Notes under the pieces: generated by a model | What the model was told of the DNA's origin: nothing | The model's database searches: none | The model's input: only the letters and a program-made list of their open reading frames with translations | Part shown: piece by piece, positions 8,064 through 16,123 of the stretch | Position numbering within the stretch: the stretch's first letter is position 1 | How the letters are laid out: each line of letters begins with the position of its first letter | NCBI RefSeq assembly: GCF_030053155.1 | Contig: NZ_CP125640.1 | Coordinates: 2,170,001 to 2,234,000 of the forward strand | Reading direction: 5' to 3' | DNA length: 64,000 nucleotides | DNA from: Rhizobium sp. BT03 | Lineage (GTDB): Bacteria; Pseudomonadota; Alphaproteobacteria; Rhizobiales; Rhizobiaceae | Position numbers and translations under genes: made by a program

Positions 8064-8951
8064 ATGAACGAGTCCGAAAGCGAACTGCAGGCACGGCTGC
8101 TGGCCAAGGCACTGCCCTTCATGCAGCGTTACGAGAACAAGACGATCGTCGTGAAATATGGCGGCCACGCCATGGGCAATCCCGAGCTCGGCAAGGCCTT
8201 TGCCAGCGACATCGCGCTGCTGAAGCAATCGGGCGTCAACCCGATCGTCGTCCACGGCGGCGGCCCGCAGATCGGCGCCATGCTGAACAAGATGGGCATC
8301 GAATCGAAATTCGAGGGCGGGCTGCGCGTTACCGACCAGAAGACGGTCGAGATCGTCGAGATGGTGCTCGCCGGCTCGATCAACAAGGAAATCGTCGCGC
8401 TGATCAACCAGACCGGCGAATGGGCGATCGGCCTGTGCGGCAAGGACGGCAACATGGTCTTCGCCGAAAAGGCACGCAAGACCGTCAAGGATCCGGATTC
8501 CAACATCGAGCGGGTGCTCGATCTCGGCTTCGTCGGCGAAGTGGTCGAGGTCGACCGCACGCTGCTCGATCTGCTCGCCCGCTCCGAGATGATCCCGGTG
8601 ATCGCACCGGTCGCGCCCGGCCGCGACGGCGCCACCTACAACATCAACGCCGATACTTTCGCCGGCGCCATTGCCGGCGCGCTGAACGCCACCCGGCTGC
8701 TGTTCCTGACCGATGTGGCCGGCGTGCTCGACAAGAACGGCCAATTGATCAAGGAGCTTTCGGTCGCCGAAGCCCATGCGCTGATCGCCGACGGCACGAT
8801 CTCGGGCGGCATGATCCCGAAGGTCGAGACCTGCATCGACGCGATCAAGGCCGGCGTCCAGGGCGTCGTCATCCTGAACGGCAAGACCGCCCATTCCGTC
8901 CTGCTGGAGATCTTCACCGAGCACGGCATCGGAACGCTGATCGTTCCCTGA
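8064..8951 (+). CDS. argB: Acetylglutamate kinase
   Basis: 295 residues, standard rhizobial length. It phosphorylates N-acetyl-L-glutamate in the second step of arginine synthesis. Amino-acid kinase motifs are clear: [10 protein letters not shown] near residue 33, [10 protein letters not shown] near 68, and the C-terminal GMIPKVETC block near 253. The ATG at 8064 is chosen; an in-frame GTG-type extension to 7944 would cross the sigma-gene promoter gap. In hexameric, arginine-regulated enzymes a longer N-terminal helix is present, and the first 25 residues here ([19 protein letters not shown]) fit that. It stands alone, divergent from the ECF sigma gene. Confidence 0.96.
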   Translation: MNESESELQARLLAKALPFMQRYENKTIVVKYGGHAMGNPELGKAFASDIALLKQSGVNPIVVHGGGPQIGAMLNKMGIESKFEGGLRVTDQKTVEIVEMVLAGSINKEIVALINQTGEWAIGLCGKDGNMVFAEKARKTVKDPDSNIERVLDLGFVGEVVEVDRTLLDLLARSEMIPVIAPVAPGRDGATYNINADTFAGAIAGALNATRLLFLTDVAGVLDKNGQLIKELSVAEAHALIADGTISGGMIPKVETCIDAIKAGVQGVVILNGKTAHSVLLEIFTEHGIGTLIVP

Positions 8952-9042
8952 TCGAGGCTGCGCCCGGCCACGAAGGGCGCATCTTCCTTAAGTCAGCGTA
9001 TCGGCCCGAAATCGAATGCGATTTACTCTGCGCTCGAAATGC

Positions 9043-9480
9043 CTAAGCAAACAGTGTCGGAACAGGATAAGACAGCGCTAGGGACGGCATGTCGTCCTTG
9101 GCAAAATATCGAACCGATTTTGTCTCGGTGTCCGTCCAAGCGCCGCCGCCTTTTAGCACTTGGCATTTGAACAGTGTCACCACGTACTCGACTTGATGAC
9201 CATTCGGGTAGATGTACCTAAATCCACGTCCGCCGAAAACGCCGAGAATGCTGGTCAAGGAGACAACAAGACCAGTCTCTTCCATAACCTCGCGAATGAC
9301 GGCTTCCTGCGGCGTCTCGCCAGGCTCGATTGCACCAGCCGGTAGGCTCCATCCTTCTCCTGAAGCCTTCTCTTGCAGGAGAAGATTGCCTGCATCGTCA
9401 TGGATGACGGCGGCCACGGAAGGGACCAGAAGTAAGCGGTTTCCAATCAAACCGCGAAGTTCCATGATATGGGATGTCAT
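9043..9480 (-). CDS. Nudix hydrolase
   Basis: 145 residues with a complete Nudix box: GAIEPGE, then TPQEAVI, then REVMEETGLV (about residues 48-70), the metal-binding signature GX5EX7REUXEEXGU. It hydrolyses a nucleoside diphosphate linked to another moiety; the substrate cannot be told. The ribosome site before the ATG at 9480 is weak and a start at 9465 (MELRGLIG) is an alternative. It lies on the minus strand between argB and an ArsR regulator with no clear partner. Confidence 0.85.
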   Translation of the reverse strand: MTSHIMELRGLIGNRLLLVPSVAAVIHDDAGNLLLQEKASGEGWSLPAGAIEPGETPQEAVIREVMEETGLVVSLTSILGVFGGRGFRYIYPNGHQVEYVVTLFKCQVLKGGGAWTDTETKSVRYFAKDDMPSLALSYPVPTLFA

Positions 9481-9618
9481 TCAAGGTGCTCTCTTTCAAA
9501 GAGTTCCAGCGTCCTTCACGACCCGAAAAGACAAGCGCGCTGTAGAACATTTCTGATTTCTCTCCAGTCACGGAAATGCTCTTGCCCTCAAAGCTGGCTC
9601 TAAATCGCCGCCCGATGC

Positions 9619-10008
9619 TCAAGGCAATTCTTTCGCCCGGGCGCGCGCCTGGCTTTCCTTCTTGATCGGTCGGCCGACCGGGCAGACCTCCTGCACGAAG
9701 CCGTTGAGCGTATTGACGAGATTGTTCTCGATCAGGGAATAGTGGACGAACTGGCCCTGCTTCTCCCGTTTGATCAGCCCCGCCGTTTCGAGGATGGAAA
9801 GATGCTGCGAAACGGCCGGCTTGGACATGCTGAAGCGGTCGGCGATCTCGCCGGCGGTCAGGCCCGATGCCGAGAGATAGGCGAGAATCTTCCGCCGTGG
9901 CGCACTGGAAAGCGCGTGGAATACCCGCTGGGCAGCGCTGACGGAGCTGCCTTCTGCAGTGTCGTCGAGAGTGTCGTCTTCCAAGTCCGGTCTCCGTGCC
10001 TGTGACAT
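9619..10008 (-). CDS. ArsR family transcriptional regulator
   Basis: 129 residues with a winged helix: FHALSSAPRRKILAYLSASG, then LTAGEIADRFSMSKPAVSQHLSIL (residues about 50-73) and the wing REKQGQFVHYSL. The metal-binding ELCVCDL motif of arsenic sensors is absent; one cysteine remains late in the protein (EVCPVG). The ligand is therefore unknown and may be organic. It is divergent from a fatty acid desaturase, and the AT-rich gap between them holds repeated ATTGCTTAA-type half-sites, so the desaturase and the regulator itself are the likely targets. Confidence 0.88.
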   Translation of the reverse strand: MSQARRPDLEDDTLDDTAEGSSVSAAQRVFHALSSAPRRKILAYLSASGLTAGEIADRFSMSKPAVSQHLSILETAGLIKREKQGQFVHYSLIENNLVNTLNGFVQEVCPVGRPIKKESQARARAKELP

Positions 10009-10031
10009 TATCGCGTCGATCCGTCAATGAA

Positions 10032-10098
10032 TTAAGCAATTAATGTATTGCTTAATTATTTCGATCGGTGCAAAGTAATTAGGTAATTGCTTAATTAA
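10032..10098. promoter_or_regulatory. AT-rich operator repeats between arsR-type gene and desaturase
   Basis: TTAAGCAAT (10032-10040) and ATTGCTTAA (10047-10055) form a perfect inverted repeat with a six-base spacer. A further ATTGCTTAA copy sits at 10086-10094 within a looser palindrome. The stretch is sharply AT-rich in a GC-rich chromosome. Symmetry, repetition and position in the divergent gap fit two ArsR-family binding sites. Confidence 0.65.
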
Positions 10099-10153
10099 TG
10101 AATTGGCGGGCGATGTTCAAGTGGAGAATGCGCCCGATAGGAAGGAGTTTGCC

Positions 10154-11137
10154 ATGAGCAGCATTTCCACCGGGCGCATGATCGACGATAGCAGCGATGC
10201 CGTGACGGGCAGAGTGGTCTGGATGCCGGCAAAGTCGATCTGGATCACCGCCATGACCCTGATCGCCATTATCGGCGGACCGCTGACCTTCACCTGGAGC
10301 GCCTTTGCCGTCTTCATCCTGCTGACCGCCATCACCATCTGCCTCGGTCATTCGGTCGGCATGCACCGGCTGCTGATCCACCGCTCCTTCAGCACTCCTC
10401 TGTGGATCGAGCATTTTCTCGTCTATCTCGGTGTGCTGGTCGGCATGGCCGGCCCCTTCGGCATGATCTACGCACACGATATTCGCGACTGGGCGCAACG
10501 GCAGAGAGACTGCCATGACCTCTATGCCCATCGGCGGTCTTTCTTCACCGACGCCTTCTGGCAGATGCATTGCGCAGTGGCGCTCGATCATCCGCCACGC
10601 TTCGTTCTCGATGAGCGCGAGCGGCGCGACCGCTTCTATCGCTTCCTGGAGGCGACATGGATGGCGCAGCAGATCCCCTTGGCACTCGCGCTCCTGGCGC
10701 TTGGCGGACTGCCGTGGGTGGTCTGGGGTATTGCCGTGCGGGTATCGGTATCGCTGACCGGACACTGGCTGATCGGTCATTTCGCGCATCGGGCTGGTCA
10801 TCAGGGCTGGAGCGTCGATGACGTCGCGGTGCAGGGTTATAACCTGCCGCATTTCGGGCTGGTCACCTTCGGCGAGAGCTTCCACGGCAACCATCACGCC
10901 TTTCCGGAATCGGCGCGGCTCGGCATCGAGCCGGGGCAGTTGGATCTCGGCTGGTATTTCATCCGACTGCTGGCGGGGATCGGCCTTGCTTCGGCGATCA
11001 AGCTCCCGCACATGATCGTACCAAGACGCGGGTTGAGACGTGTTGAAATCGCCGGAGACGCTGGTGGGGCTCATTCTGCGGACAGCTTGAGCGGTACCGC
11101 AGAATATAGCGCGGCGTTCAAGAGAACCTCGCCCTGA
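10154..11137 (+). CDS. Membrane fatty acid desaturase-like protein
   Basis: 327 residues from the ATG at 10154, with AGGAAGGAG nine bases upstream. It has hydrophobic segments near residues 30-65, 85-105, 170-200 and 275-295. Histidine box 1 is HSVGMH and box 3 is HGNHH, as in acyl-lipid/acyl-CoA desaturases that introduce a double bond with a di-iron centre. The expected middle box (HRXHH) is not intact: the matching place reads QRDCHD, with only one histidine. It may use other ligands, act on an unusual substrate, or be impaired. It is divergent from an ArsR regulator with operator-like repeats between, so expression is probably repressed. An IS element lies 114 bases beyond the stop. Confidence 0.8.
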   Translation: MSSISTGRMIDDSSDAVTGRVVWMPAKSIWITAMTLIAIIGGPLTFTWSAFAVFILLTAITICLGHSVGMHRLLIHRSFSTPLWIEHFLVYLGVLVGMAGPFGMIYAHDIRDWAQRQRDCHDLYAHRRSFFTDAFWQMHCAVALDHPPRFVLDERERRDRFYRFLEATWMAQQIPLALALLALGGLPWVVWGIAVRVSVSLTGHWLIGHFAHRAGHQGWSVDDVAVQGYNLPHFGLVTFGESFHGNHHAFPESARLGIEPGQLDLGWYFIRLLAGIGLASAIKLPHMIVPRRGLRRVEIAGDAGGAHSADSLSGTAEYSAAFKRTSP

Positions 11138-11214
11138 GGTGCCCCGGAGGGGCCTCGAAGGGCGGGGCGGGCGCGCTGCTGGGCGATGCATGCAAGGAGC
11201 AGCGCTGCAGCGTG

Positions 11215-11251
11215 TCCTTCGAGGCTTCGCCCTGCGGGCTACGCGCCTCAG
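11215..11251. repeat. Left part of a palindromic intergenic repeat split by the IS
   Basis: Nested arms GAGGC/GCCTC and GCCC/GGGC lie in 11221-11249, after TCCTTC. The right part (CTCAGGATGAGGG) resumes at 12789, past the IS. Joined, they give the TCCTTCGAGG...CCTCAGGATGAGG form that I recall as common between rhizobial genes. Confidence 0.55.
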
Positions 11252-12788
11252 AGCCTGTGAATGTTTTGTGGCGGTGTCGATGGGATTGTGATTCTGTTGG
11301 GTGGTTGATTTGCTTGGGGGATGATGGTGAGCGACGAGCTGTTCGAAGGATTGCCGGTGCATGGATCGCAGCGCAGTGCTCAGGCGGGGCGCGGGGCGGC
11401 GCGCATGCGCGAGCCGGTGCGCGATCAGATCGAGTTGCGTGCCGTGGATATCGACAGCTTGATCGGCCAGGATCACGCGGTGCGCGTGATTTGGAGCTAT
11501 GTCGAGGGACTGGATCTGAGCGCGCTTGAAGATCGGATCAAAGCGCGTGAGCAGCGGCCGGGCCATCCGCCGATTTCGCCACGGCTTTTGCTGGCGCTGT
11601 GGCTCTATGCCAGCAGCGATGGCGTCGGCAGTGCGCGGGCGCTGGAACGGCTGTGCGGGAGCCACGACGTCTATCGCTGGCTGTGCGGCGGCGTCTCGGT
11701 GAACTATCACACGCTGTCGGATTTTCGGGTTGGTTGCGCCGATCTGCTCGACCGGCTGCTGGCCGAGCATCTGGCGGCGCTTGCCGATGCCGGCCTCGTC
11801 GCTTTCGATAATTTGGCGCAGGATGGCGTGCGGGTCCGGGCGAGCGCGGGTGCCGCCTCGTTCGGCCGCAAGGCGACGCTTGATCGGCATCTTTCCATTG
11901 CCGAGGCGGTTGTGGATCAGCTCAAGCGCGAGGTCGATGCGCGTTCGGATGCCAGCACTCGGCGCATCGAGGCTGCCAGGCAACGAGCGGCGCGTGAGCG
12001 CGGCGAGCGGCTCAGAGCAGCCAAGGCCGCTCTTGACGAGATTCAGCGCCATCGCCAAGCGCGCGAAGAAAAGCGCGGCAATGGCAAAAAGCCGAAGGAG
12101 CCGCGCGCCTCCAGCACGGATGCGCAGGCGCGGGTGATGAAGATGGCCGACGGCGGCTTCCGTCCGGCTTATAATGTGCAGGTTGCGAGCACCGCCGGCG
12201 AGCAGTTCGTGGTCGGGCTCGAGGTGACCAATGCCGGCTCCGATCGCGGCCTCATGCGGCCGATGCTGGAGCGGTTGCGCGCGCTGAGCGGCCATCTGCC
12301 GCGCCGCTATCTCGCCGATGGCGGCTTTTGCAGCGCTGAAGATATCGAGTGGGCGCACGGCGAAGGGGTCGAGGTCTTTTGTCCGCCCACGCAGTCCAAA
12401 CACGGAACCGATCCCTTCTTGCCGCGGCGCGGCGACGGTGCGGGTGTGTCAACCTGGCGGACCCGCATGGGAAGCGAGACGGGCAAGGCTCAGTACAAAC
12501 CCCGCTCGATCTGCGAATGCATCCATGCCCGCTGGCGCAACTGGAATCTGCGACAATTGACGGTGCGCGGCATCGAAAAGGTCCAGGCCGTCGTGCTCTG
12601 CTACGCACTCACCAACAATATCCTGCAAGGCCATCGGCTTGCCAATGGCTAAACCAGGGCAATCACCCTGACGCCAACACGCGACCATCAAAACGCACCG
12701 CGTAATCGGCTAACGCTCGATGGCATCAGCCAGCCAAGACCAGCCAACACTGGCCTGAAACGCACAAGATTCAAAAGCTTCACAAGCT
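11252..12788 (+). mobile_element. IS1182-family insertion sequence, complete, 1537 bp
   Basis: The element carries one full-length transposase gene. Its ends are related inverted repeats: AGCCTGTGAA at the left and, read from the other strand, AGCTTGTGAA at the right, with similarity continuing about 17 bases inward. The pentamer CTCAG flanks both sides (11247-11251 and 12789-12793) and is best read as a target-site duplication. Removing the element and one CTCAG restores a typical rhizobial palindromic repeat. The intact frame and ends suggest a recent, possibly active copy. Confidence 0.8.
11321..12652 (+). CDS. IS1182-family transposase
   Basis: 443 residues, full length. The N-terminal DUF772-like domain is seen in RDQIELRAVDIDSLIGQDH and ISPRLLLALWLYASSDGVGS, with SVNYHTLSDFR after it. 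A DDE catalytic domain follows, including FDNLAQDGVRVRASAG, an Arg/Ala/Glu-rich coiled insert (about 195-255), DGGFRPAYNVQVAS and YLADGGFCSAEDIEWA. The C-terminal YKPRSICECIHARWRNWNL region is typical. It starts at the ATG at 11321 (or 11324) after a G-rich stretch. No frameshift is seen. Confidence 0.93.
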   Translation: MMVSDELFEGLPVHGSQRSAQAGRGAARMREPVRDQIELRAVDIDSLIGQDHAVRVIWSYVEGLDLSALEDRIKAREQRPGHPPISPRLLLALWLYASSDGVGSARALERLCGSHDVYRWLCGGVSVNYHTLSDFRVGCADLLDRLLAEHLAALADAGLVAFDNLAQDGVRVRASAGAASFGRKATLDRHLSIAEAVVDQLKREVDARSDASTRRIEAARQRAARERGERLRAAKAALDEIQRHRQAREEKRGNGKKPKEPRASSTDAQARVMKMADGGFRPAYNVQVASTAGEQFVVGLEVTNAGSDRGLMRPMLERLRALSGHLPRRYLADGGFCSAEDIEWAHGEGVEVFCPPTQSKHGTDPFLPRRGDGAGVSTWRTRMGSETGKAQYKPRSICECIHARWRNWNLRQLTVRGIEKVQAVVLCYALTNNILQGHRLANG

Positions 12789-12947
12789 CTCAGGATGAGG
12801 GAGGTTGGAGGGTGCCGCGCCGAGGCACAGGCGGGGGAGAGACGGCTCAGCTTCTGCATGAGAGGCACCCCGCGGATCATCGTCAGCCTGCAAACCCTCC
12901 CAAGCAGCAATATCCATGCGACAGGTCGCAAATCGTACGATCTAGCC

Positions 12948-12976
12948 TTGGCAAGGTTTCGAATCGTGCTTTAGGT
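12948..12976 (+). promoter_or_regulatory. Candidate promoter of the lactate dehydrogenase gene
   Basis: TTGGCA (12948-12953) and TTAGGT (12971-12976) lie 17 bases apart, about 35 bases before the ATG at 13011. The rest of the gap from the IS end (12789-12947) holds the right remnant of the interrupted palindrome and no supported gene. The -10 match is weak. Confidence 0.3.
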
Positions 12977-13010
12977 TGCGCCCCGAAAACTTAACGGGTC
13001 GAGCAAACAG

Positions 13011-14159
13011 ATGCGCCTTACAGACTGCTATAATTTTCACGACTTCCGGCGCATGGCCAAAAAGCGGCTTCCCGGGCCGATCTTCGATTATATCGACGGC
13101 GCTGCCGATGACGAGGTGACGTATCGGCGCAATACCGCCGCCTTCGAGGCCTGCGATCTGGTGCCCGACGTCTTGCGCGGGGTGGCCGAGGTCGACATGT
13201 CGGTAACCGTCATGGGGCAGAAGCTGGCCATGCCGGTCTATTGCTCGCCGACGGCGCTGCAGCGGCTGTTTCACCATCAGGGGGAGCGGGCAGTCGCGGC
13301 AGCGGCGGCCAAACACGGCACGATGTTCGGCGTCTCCTCGCTCGGCACGATCAGCCTTGAGGAAGCCAGACAGCTCAGCGCCGGGCCGCAGGTCTATCAA
13401 TTCTATTTCCACAAGGATCGCGGCCTCAATCACGAGATGATGGCGCGGGCGAAGAATGCCGGCGTGCAGGCAATGATGCTGACGGTCGACAGCATCACCG
13501 GCGGCAACCGCGAGCGCGACAAGCGCACCGGCTTTGCCATTCCCTTCAAGCTCAATCTCGCCGGCATGATGCAGTTTGCGATCAAGCCGTCCTGGGCGAT
13601 CGACTGGATGACGCATGAGGCGTTCCGGCTGCCGCAGCTCGAAAACCACGTCAAGATGGATGGCGGCGCCCTGTCGATCAGCCGCTACTTCACCGAAATG
13701 CTCGACCCCTCCATGTCGTGGAACGACGTGGCTGACATGGTACAGGCCTGGGGCGGGCAATTCTGCCTGAAAGGCATCATGTCGGTCGAAGACGCCAAGC
13801 GCGCGGTCGAGATCGGCTGCACCGGCATCGTGCTGTCCAATCATGGCGGCCGCCAGCTCGACGGTTCGCGCAGCGCCTTCGACCAGTTGGCCGAAATCGT
13901 CGATGCGGTCGGCGACCGAATCGACGTGATGATGGATGGCGGCGTGCAGCGGGGAACACATGTTCTGAAAGCCCTGTCGCTGGGCGCCAAGGCCGTCGGG
14001 CTCGGCCGCTACTATCTCTTCCCGCTTGCCGCCGCCGGACAGCCCGGCGTCGAACGGGCGCTGGAGACGATCCGCACCGAGATCGAACGCGACATGAAGC
14101 TGATGGGCTGCACTTCGGTCGACCAGCTGACGCGGCGCAATCTGCGCTTCCGTTCCTGA
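13011..14159 (+). CDS. lldD: FMN-dependent alpha-hydroxy acid dehydrogenase, L-lactate dehydrogenase type
   Basis: 382 residues, the normal length for LldD. It oxidises L-lactate (or a related 2-hydroxy acid) to the keto acid and passes electrons to the quinone pool or oxygen. The signature SNHGGRQLDGSRSAFD with the catalytic histidine is at about residues 278-293, and FMN-binding stretches YCSPTALQRLFH and LTVDSITGGNRERD are present, as is the late DGGVQRGTHVLKALSLGAKAVGLGR. The last is split across the phosphate-binding site. Substrate is inferred from family similarity; mandelate and glycolate oxidases are the alternatives. It is a single gene with a possible terminator after it. Confidence 0.85.
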   Translation: MRLTDCYNFHDFRRMAKKRLPGPIFDYIDGAADDEVTYRRNTAAFEACDLVPDVLRGVAEVDMSVTVMGQKLAMPVYCSPTALQRLFHHQGERAVAAAAAKHGTMFGVSSLGTISLEEARQLSAGPQVYQFYFHKDRGLNHEMMARAKNAGVQAMMLTVDSITGGNRERDKRTGFAIPFKLNLAGMMQFAIKPSWAIDWMTHEAFRLPQLENHVKMDGGALSISRYFTEMLDPSMSWNDVADMVQAWGGQFCLKGIMSVEDAKRAVEIGCTGIVLSNHGGRQLDGSRSAFDQLAEIVDAVGDRIDVMMDGGVQRGTHVLKALSLGAKAVGLGRYYLFPLAAAGQPGVERALETIRTEIERDMKLMGCTSVDQLTRRNLRFRS

Positions 14160-14179
14160 GCGGAGTGGGATGTCATTTT

Positions 14180-14214
14180 CGGGCCGCAGTCTTTCATCTG
14201 AGAGCTGCGGCCCG
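14180..14214. terminator. Hairpin in the convergent gap after lldD
   Basis: Perfect ten-base arms CGGGCCGCAG (14180-14189) and CTGCGGCCCG (14205-14214), 15-base loop, between two convergent genes. There is no T-run, so its terminator role is inferred from position. Confidence 0.45.
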
Positions 14215-14228
14215 CGCACATCTCGGCC

Positions 14229-14999
14229 TCAGAGCGTGCTGTAAATCGCCGCCGCCTCCTGTTTCAGCTTTTCCATCATCGACCGGTAAGGCCCCGGTCC
14301 ATAGCTGATGCGGCCGACACCGAGCTTTGCCAGGGTTTTCACATCGGGAGCGCCCGCCCGCATCATGATATTGACCGGCAGCGACGATGCGGCGCAGATC
14401 TTTTCGATCAAGGCGGGATCGATCAGGCCGGGAACGAAGAAGCCGTTGCCGCCGGCGGCCGCATAGGCCCTGCCGCGCTCGATCGCCTCGTCCACCAGAC
14501 CGGCATGTTTGGCAAGATCGCCTTCGGCGAGGAAGAGATCGGTGCGGGCGTTGATGAAGAAAGGGATGTCTCTGCCGTCGGCCATGGCGCGAATGGCGCG
14601 GATGCGGGCCGCCTGGCTCTCGGCGGGATAGAGCCCCTCGCCGGCGACCACCCGATCTTCGAAATTGATGCCGATGGCGCCGACATCCACCAGCCTGGCG
14701 GCATTGGCCGCCGCCCCCTCGGGCTCCGCCGAATAGGCGCCTTCGAAATCGACCGACAGCGGCAGGTCGACAGCATCGGTGATGGATTTCGCCGTCTCCA
14801 CCAGCACCGCCATCGGCAGTTTTTCGCCATCGGCAAACCCGTGGGCGGCGGCGACCGACCAGCTTCCCGTCGCAAGCGCCTTGGCGCCGGCTTCCGCCAC
14901 CGCCTTCGCGGTGCCGGCATCCCAGATATTGTAGAGGACGATCGGATCGCCCTTCCGGTGAAGCGCGGCGAATGCCTTGGCCTTTTCAATCTGGTTCAT
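14229..14999 (-). CDS. Isocitrate lyase / PEP mutase superfamily protein
   Basis: 256 residues of the COG2513 type. The N-terminus FAALHRKGDPIVLYNIWDAGTAKAVAEAG, the metal-binding SVDFEGAYS at about residues 83-91, INFEDRV and FINARTDLFL are superfamily features. Members cleave or rearrange 2-substituted malate-like acids or phosphonates; this branch is mostly uncharacterised. The ATG at 14999 has a strong GGAGGAG ribosome site and overlaps the ada stop in an ATGA, so it is translated from the ada transcript. No phosphonate genes are nearby, so a phosphonate role is not supported. Confidence 0.8.
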   Translation of the reverse strand: MNQIEKAKAFAALHRKGDPIVLYNIWDAGTAKAVAEAGAKALATGSWSVAAAHGFADGEKLPMAVLVETAKSITDAVDLPLSVDFEGAYSAEPEGAAANAARLVDVGAIGINFEDRVVAGEGLYPAESQAARIRAIRAMADGRDIPFFINARTDLFLAEGDLAKHAGLVDEAIERGRAYAAAGGNGFFVPGLIDPALIEKICAASSLPVNIMMRAGAPDVKTLAKLGVGRISYGPGPYRSMMEKLKQEAAAIYSTL

Positions 15000-16084
15000 G
15001 TTGTCTCCTCCATCCTTGCTTGCATCCTGATCTTTTCTTCATGCCGCAGCAGCCATTGCTTGCGCCAGAGCCCGCCGCCGTAACCGGTCAGCGAGCCATC
15101 GGCGCCGAGGATGCGGTGGCAGGGCACGATGATCGCCAGCTGGTTGGCGCCGTTGGCGCGGCCGACGGCACGTACCACCTCCGGCCTTTGCATCTCCCTG
15201 GCAAGATCGCCATAGGCGCGCGTCTTGCCGACAGGGATCTCCATCAGCTTTGCCCAGACATGTTTTTCGAAGGGCGTGCCGCCGAGCGCCAATGGCGTCG
15301 TGAAAACGGTGAGCCGCCCCTCGAAATAATCCCGGATTTCCGCCTCGATCTGGTCGATGACAGGCGTGCGGCCGATCGCGACCGAGGAGCGGACGCGCTT
15401 CTGCAATGCTTCGAGCTCGGCCGGCAGCGCCTTGCGATCGTGAAATTCGAGGAGATGCAGATGGGTCTTGTCGGCAACCGCGATCATCGGTCCGAGCGGG
15501 GTGTCGAACCAATCGGCAAAGAGCAGTTCGCGGTTCTGCGAGAGCGCCGGCGCCTTGCCGACGAGCCGCTGGAAAGCCGCCCGGAAACCGCTCGGCGAAC
15601 CGTATCCGGCGTCGAGCTGCGCATCGATGACGCGCGCCCCGTCGGCGAGCTGCCGGGCCGCTTCGCCGAGCCTGATGTAACGGACGATATCGTGGAAGGT
15701 CATGCCGAGCGCCCGCTTGAAGGCGCGGCGCACCGTCGAGGGATCATGGCCGCGACGCAGAAGCTCGTCTTCGCTCCAGCGAACCTCCGGCTCGCTGTCA
15801 AGCGCGGCAAGCAGCGCGTCGACGACCGGCTCCCGGCCCGGCTGCTCCAGCGGCCGGCAGCGCCGGCAGGGGCGAAAGCCGGAATGCATGCAGGCGGCGA
15901 TCGTCTCGAAGAACAGGGTATTTTCCCGCTTCGGCTTGCGCGCCGGGCAGGTCAGACGGCAGAAGATGCCTGTCGTCTTGACGCAGACATAGGCCTGGCC
16001 CTCATAATCGGCGCTGCGGGCGATCAGGGCGTCATAGAGCGTGTCATCGTCGGGGCGTTCGAACAGCATAGCCGTTTCTAGCAT
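14996..16084 (-). CDS. ada: Bifunctional Ada: methyl-DNA sensor/regulator and O6-methylguanine-DNA methyltransferase
   Basis: 362 residues with the full Ada layout. The zinc domain has four cysteines (CRLTCPARKP... and CRRCRP near residues 42-75), the first of which accepts methyl from phosphotriesters. An AraC-type helix-turn-helix follows (FKRALGMTFHDIVRYIRLGEAARQL region, about 115-185). The C-terminal methyltransferase ends with the active-site VPCHRILG near residue 325. The ATG at 16084 is chosen because GGAGG lies seven bases upstream. It self-repairs alkylated DNA and, when methylated, activates its own operon. Unusually, it sits behind a radical SAM gene and ahead of a PEP mutase-like gene. 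Confidence 0.93.
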   Translation of the reverse strand: MLETAMLFERPDDDTLYDALIARSADYEGQAYVCVKTTGIFCRLTCPARKPKRENTLFFETIAACMHSGFRPCRRCRPLEQPGREPVVDALLAALDSEPEVRWSEDELLRRGHDPSTVRRAFKRALGMTFHDIVRYIRLGEAARQLADGARVIDAQLDAGYGSPSGFRAAFQRLVGKAPALSQNRELLFADWFDTPLGPMIAVADKTHLHLLEFHDRKALPAELEALQKRVRSSVAIGRTPVIDQIEAEIRDYFEGRLTVFTTPLALGGTPFEKHVWAKLMEIPVGKTRAYGDLAREMQRPEVVRAVGRANGANQLAIIVPCHRILGADGSLTGYGGGLWRKQWLLRHEEKIRMQARMEETT

Positions 16085-16123
16085 CCCGCGCCTCCAACGT
16101 CCGCCGAAAATCGGGCGTCTATT

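Noticed and set aside
9001..9030. AAATCG/CGATTT hairpin after argB as a third GANTC-capped stem
   Set aside because: The stem is only six bases and the loop is AATG, so there is no GANTC site at the apex.
10091..12403. Minus-strand open frame of 770 codons across the desaturase and the IS
   Set aside because: It runs antisense to two well-supported genes and crosses the IS boundary; its Arg/His/Pro-rich composition is that of a GC-driven shadow frame.
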